Assembly (NCBI GenBank): GCA_016706365.1
Contig: JADJJU010000002.1
Coordinates: 388,007-452,006, forward strand
Length of the DNA: 64,000 nucleotides
Source of the DNA: Saprospiraceae bacterium
Lineage (GTDB): Bacteria > Bacteroidota > Bacteroidia > Chitinophagales > Saprospiraceae
Direction of reading: 5' to 3'
Shown: positions 63,462 to 64,000 of the stretch, in pieces
How positions within the stretch are numbered: the stretch's first letter is position 1
How the letters are laid out: each line of letters begins with the position of its first letter
The notes under the pieces: model-generated
Seen by the model: only the letters and a program-made list of their open reading frames with translations
Database searches by the model: none
Told to the model about the DNA's origin: nothing
Made by a program: the position numbers and the translations under genes

Positions 63462-64000
63462 TTATTGCTTTATAAACTTTTCACATCCGCTGCTTTCTCC
63501 GCTATACCGCAAGAAATAGATACCTGTACTTAGTGGGCCTATATTTATTTTGCCATCATAAGTTCCAGAAAGTACGAGCCCACCTAATTGGTTAAAAATT
63601 TGATACGCAATGGGTCTGTCATTAGCTGAAGCTTGATTATCTATCAGGTAAATTTCATCGCGGCTGGGATTTGGATATATTTTGAAATGTTGAGCATTTG
63701 TTTCGTGAACGGAGACAGTTTCTTCTTCGGTGTATATGTTTTACAATTTTTAGTGCTCACTTATATTAGTTTTGAAATCCGCCAGCCAGATAGAATTTTC
63801 ATCAACACCAATTGCTCCTACATGCCAACGGGAAGGAGAGACAAATTGACAATTTTTTTATCTCCTGTCACTCCACACCTAATTATCTCTATTTGATTAT
63901 CCGTGTTTAGTATTTAATTCATCTCGTCCACTTACTATATAAAGTGCATTAGCTGTTACAGCCAGACTATATCTTGTTTTAATACTATTCATTGAATCCG
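63462..64000 (-). pseudogene. Decayed T9SS-exported protein, runs off the right edge
   Basis: On the minus strand the last 90 codons form a type A sorting domain: FKIYPNPSRDEIYLIDNQA, then LSTGIYFLRYSG and a final Gln before TAA at 63462-63464. Upstream the frame is interrupted: a stop near 63755 between SEH and the linker, and a frameshift near 63902. Farther upstream NSIKTRYSLAVTANALYIVS and SRWHVGAIGVDENSIWLADF resemble Kelch-like or propeller blades. Two lesions in 540 bases indicate a pseudogene or poor sequence. This sorting domain is unlike those of the large array, so it is from a different lineage. Confidence 0.72.

Noticed and set aside
1..64000. Insertion sequence, prophage or integrase
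   Set aside because: No transposase, integrase, or phage gene and no terminal inverted repeats with target duplications were seen; duplications here look recombination-driven.

Overview
The window looks like a chromosomal segment of a Bacteroidota bacterium, probably from the Saprospiraceae or a near relative. The family assignment is inference from gene content. The evidence is the many giant secreted proteins that end in type IX secretion (T9SS) C-terminal sorting domains (YPNPTSGELNIDL...GMYFVKL), HYR, SprB-like and MopE-like extracellular repeats, a CotH-kinase protein with a T9SS tail, and promoters of the Bacteroidota type (TTTG, 20 nt, TAnnTTTG).

Positions 1-42.6 kb are a co-oriented (+) array of surface or secreted protein genes: a decayed copy (1-1870), 2517-4565, a decayed CotH copy (4805-6590), 6917-9391, an intact CotH gene (9632-12571), and five very large genes (12937-18247, 18531-22305, 22917-25102, 25770-33658, 33975-42583). 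Six of these genes share a 3' cassette of about 1.1 kb (HYR-like domain, concanavalin-like domain, sorting domain) fused to unrelated N-terminal modules: seven-fold beta-propeller repeats, beta-helices, 201-bp MopE repeats, 270-bp Cys-rich repeats and 246-bp HYR repeats. Orphan, already broken sorting-domain remnants lie between the genes. The pattern points to repeated duplication, gene conversion and module shuffling.

Positions 42.7-50.4 kb hold ordinary (+) genes: a B12-type radical SAM enzyme, a TruC-like pseudouridine synthase, an NTF2-like protein, an NmrA-like reductase and a small exported protein. They end in a tight three-gene operon of a CBS/CysK-like PLP enzyme, a protein with possible permuted NlpC/P60-like His/Cys motifs, and aspartate decarboxylase PanD. 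Positions 51.0-57.5 kb are on the (-) strand: a GH3/beta-lactamase fusion translationally coupled to a GT-C/TPR membrane protein, and a coupled DUF2177-DUF1295 membrane pair. Positions 57.9-61.9 kb carry an AraC-type regulator, an AHSA1-family protein, tRNA-Leu(UAG), and a response regulator with a CHASE3-PAS histidine kinase. The right end has a HigBA-like toxin-antitoxin pair and a decayed T9SS gene (-). Two tail-to-tail intergenic regions (50.4-51.0 kb and 61.9-62.5 kb) are filled with short palindromic and heptad-periodic repeats.

Many long genes are interrupted by a single frameshift. In at least seven of them, adding or removing exactly one base, usually in a short homopolymer, restores the full reading frame. 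I treat these as probable sequencing indels, as distinct from the decayed copies, which carry large deletions or several lesions.
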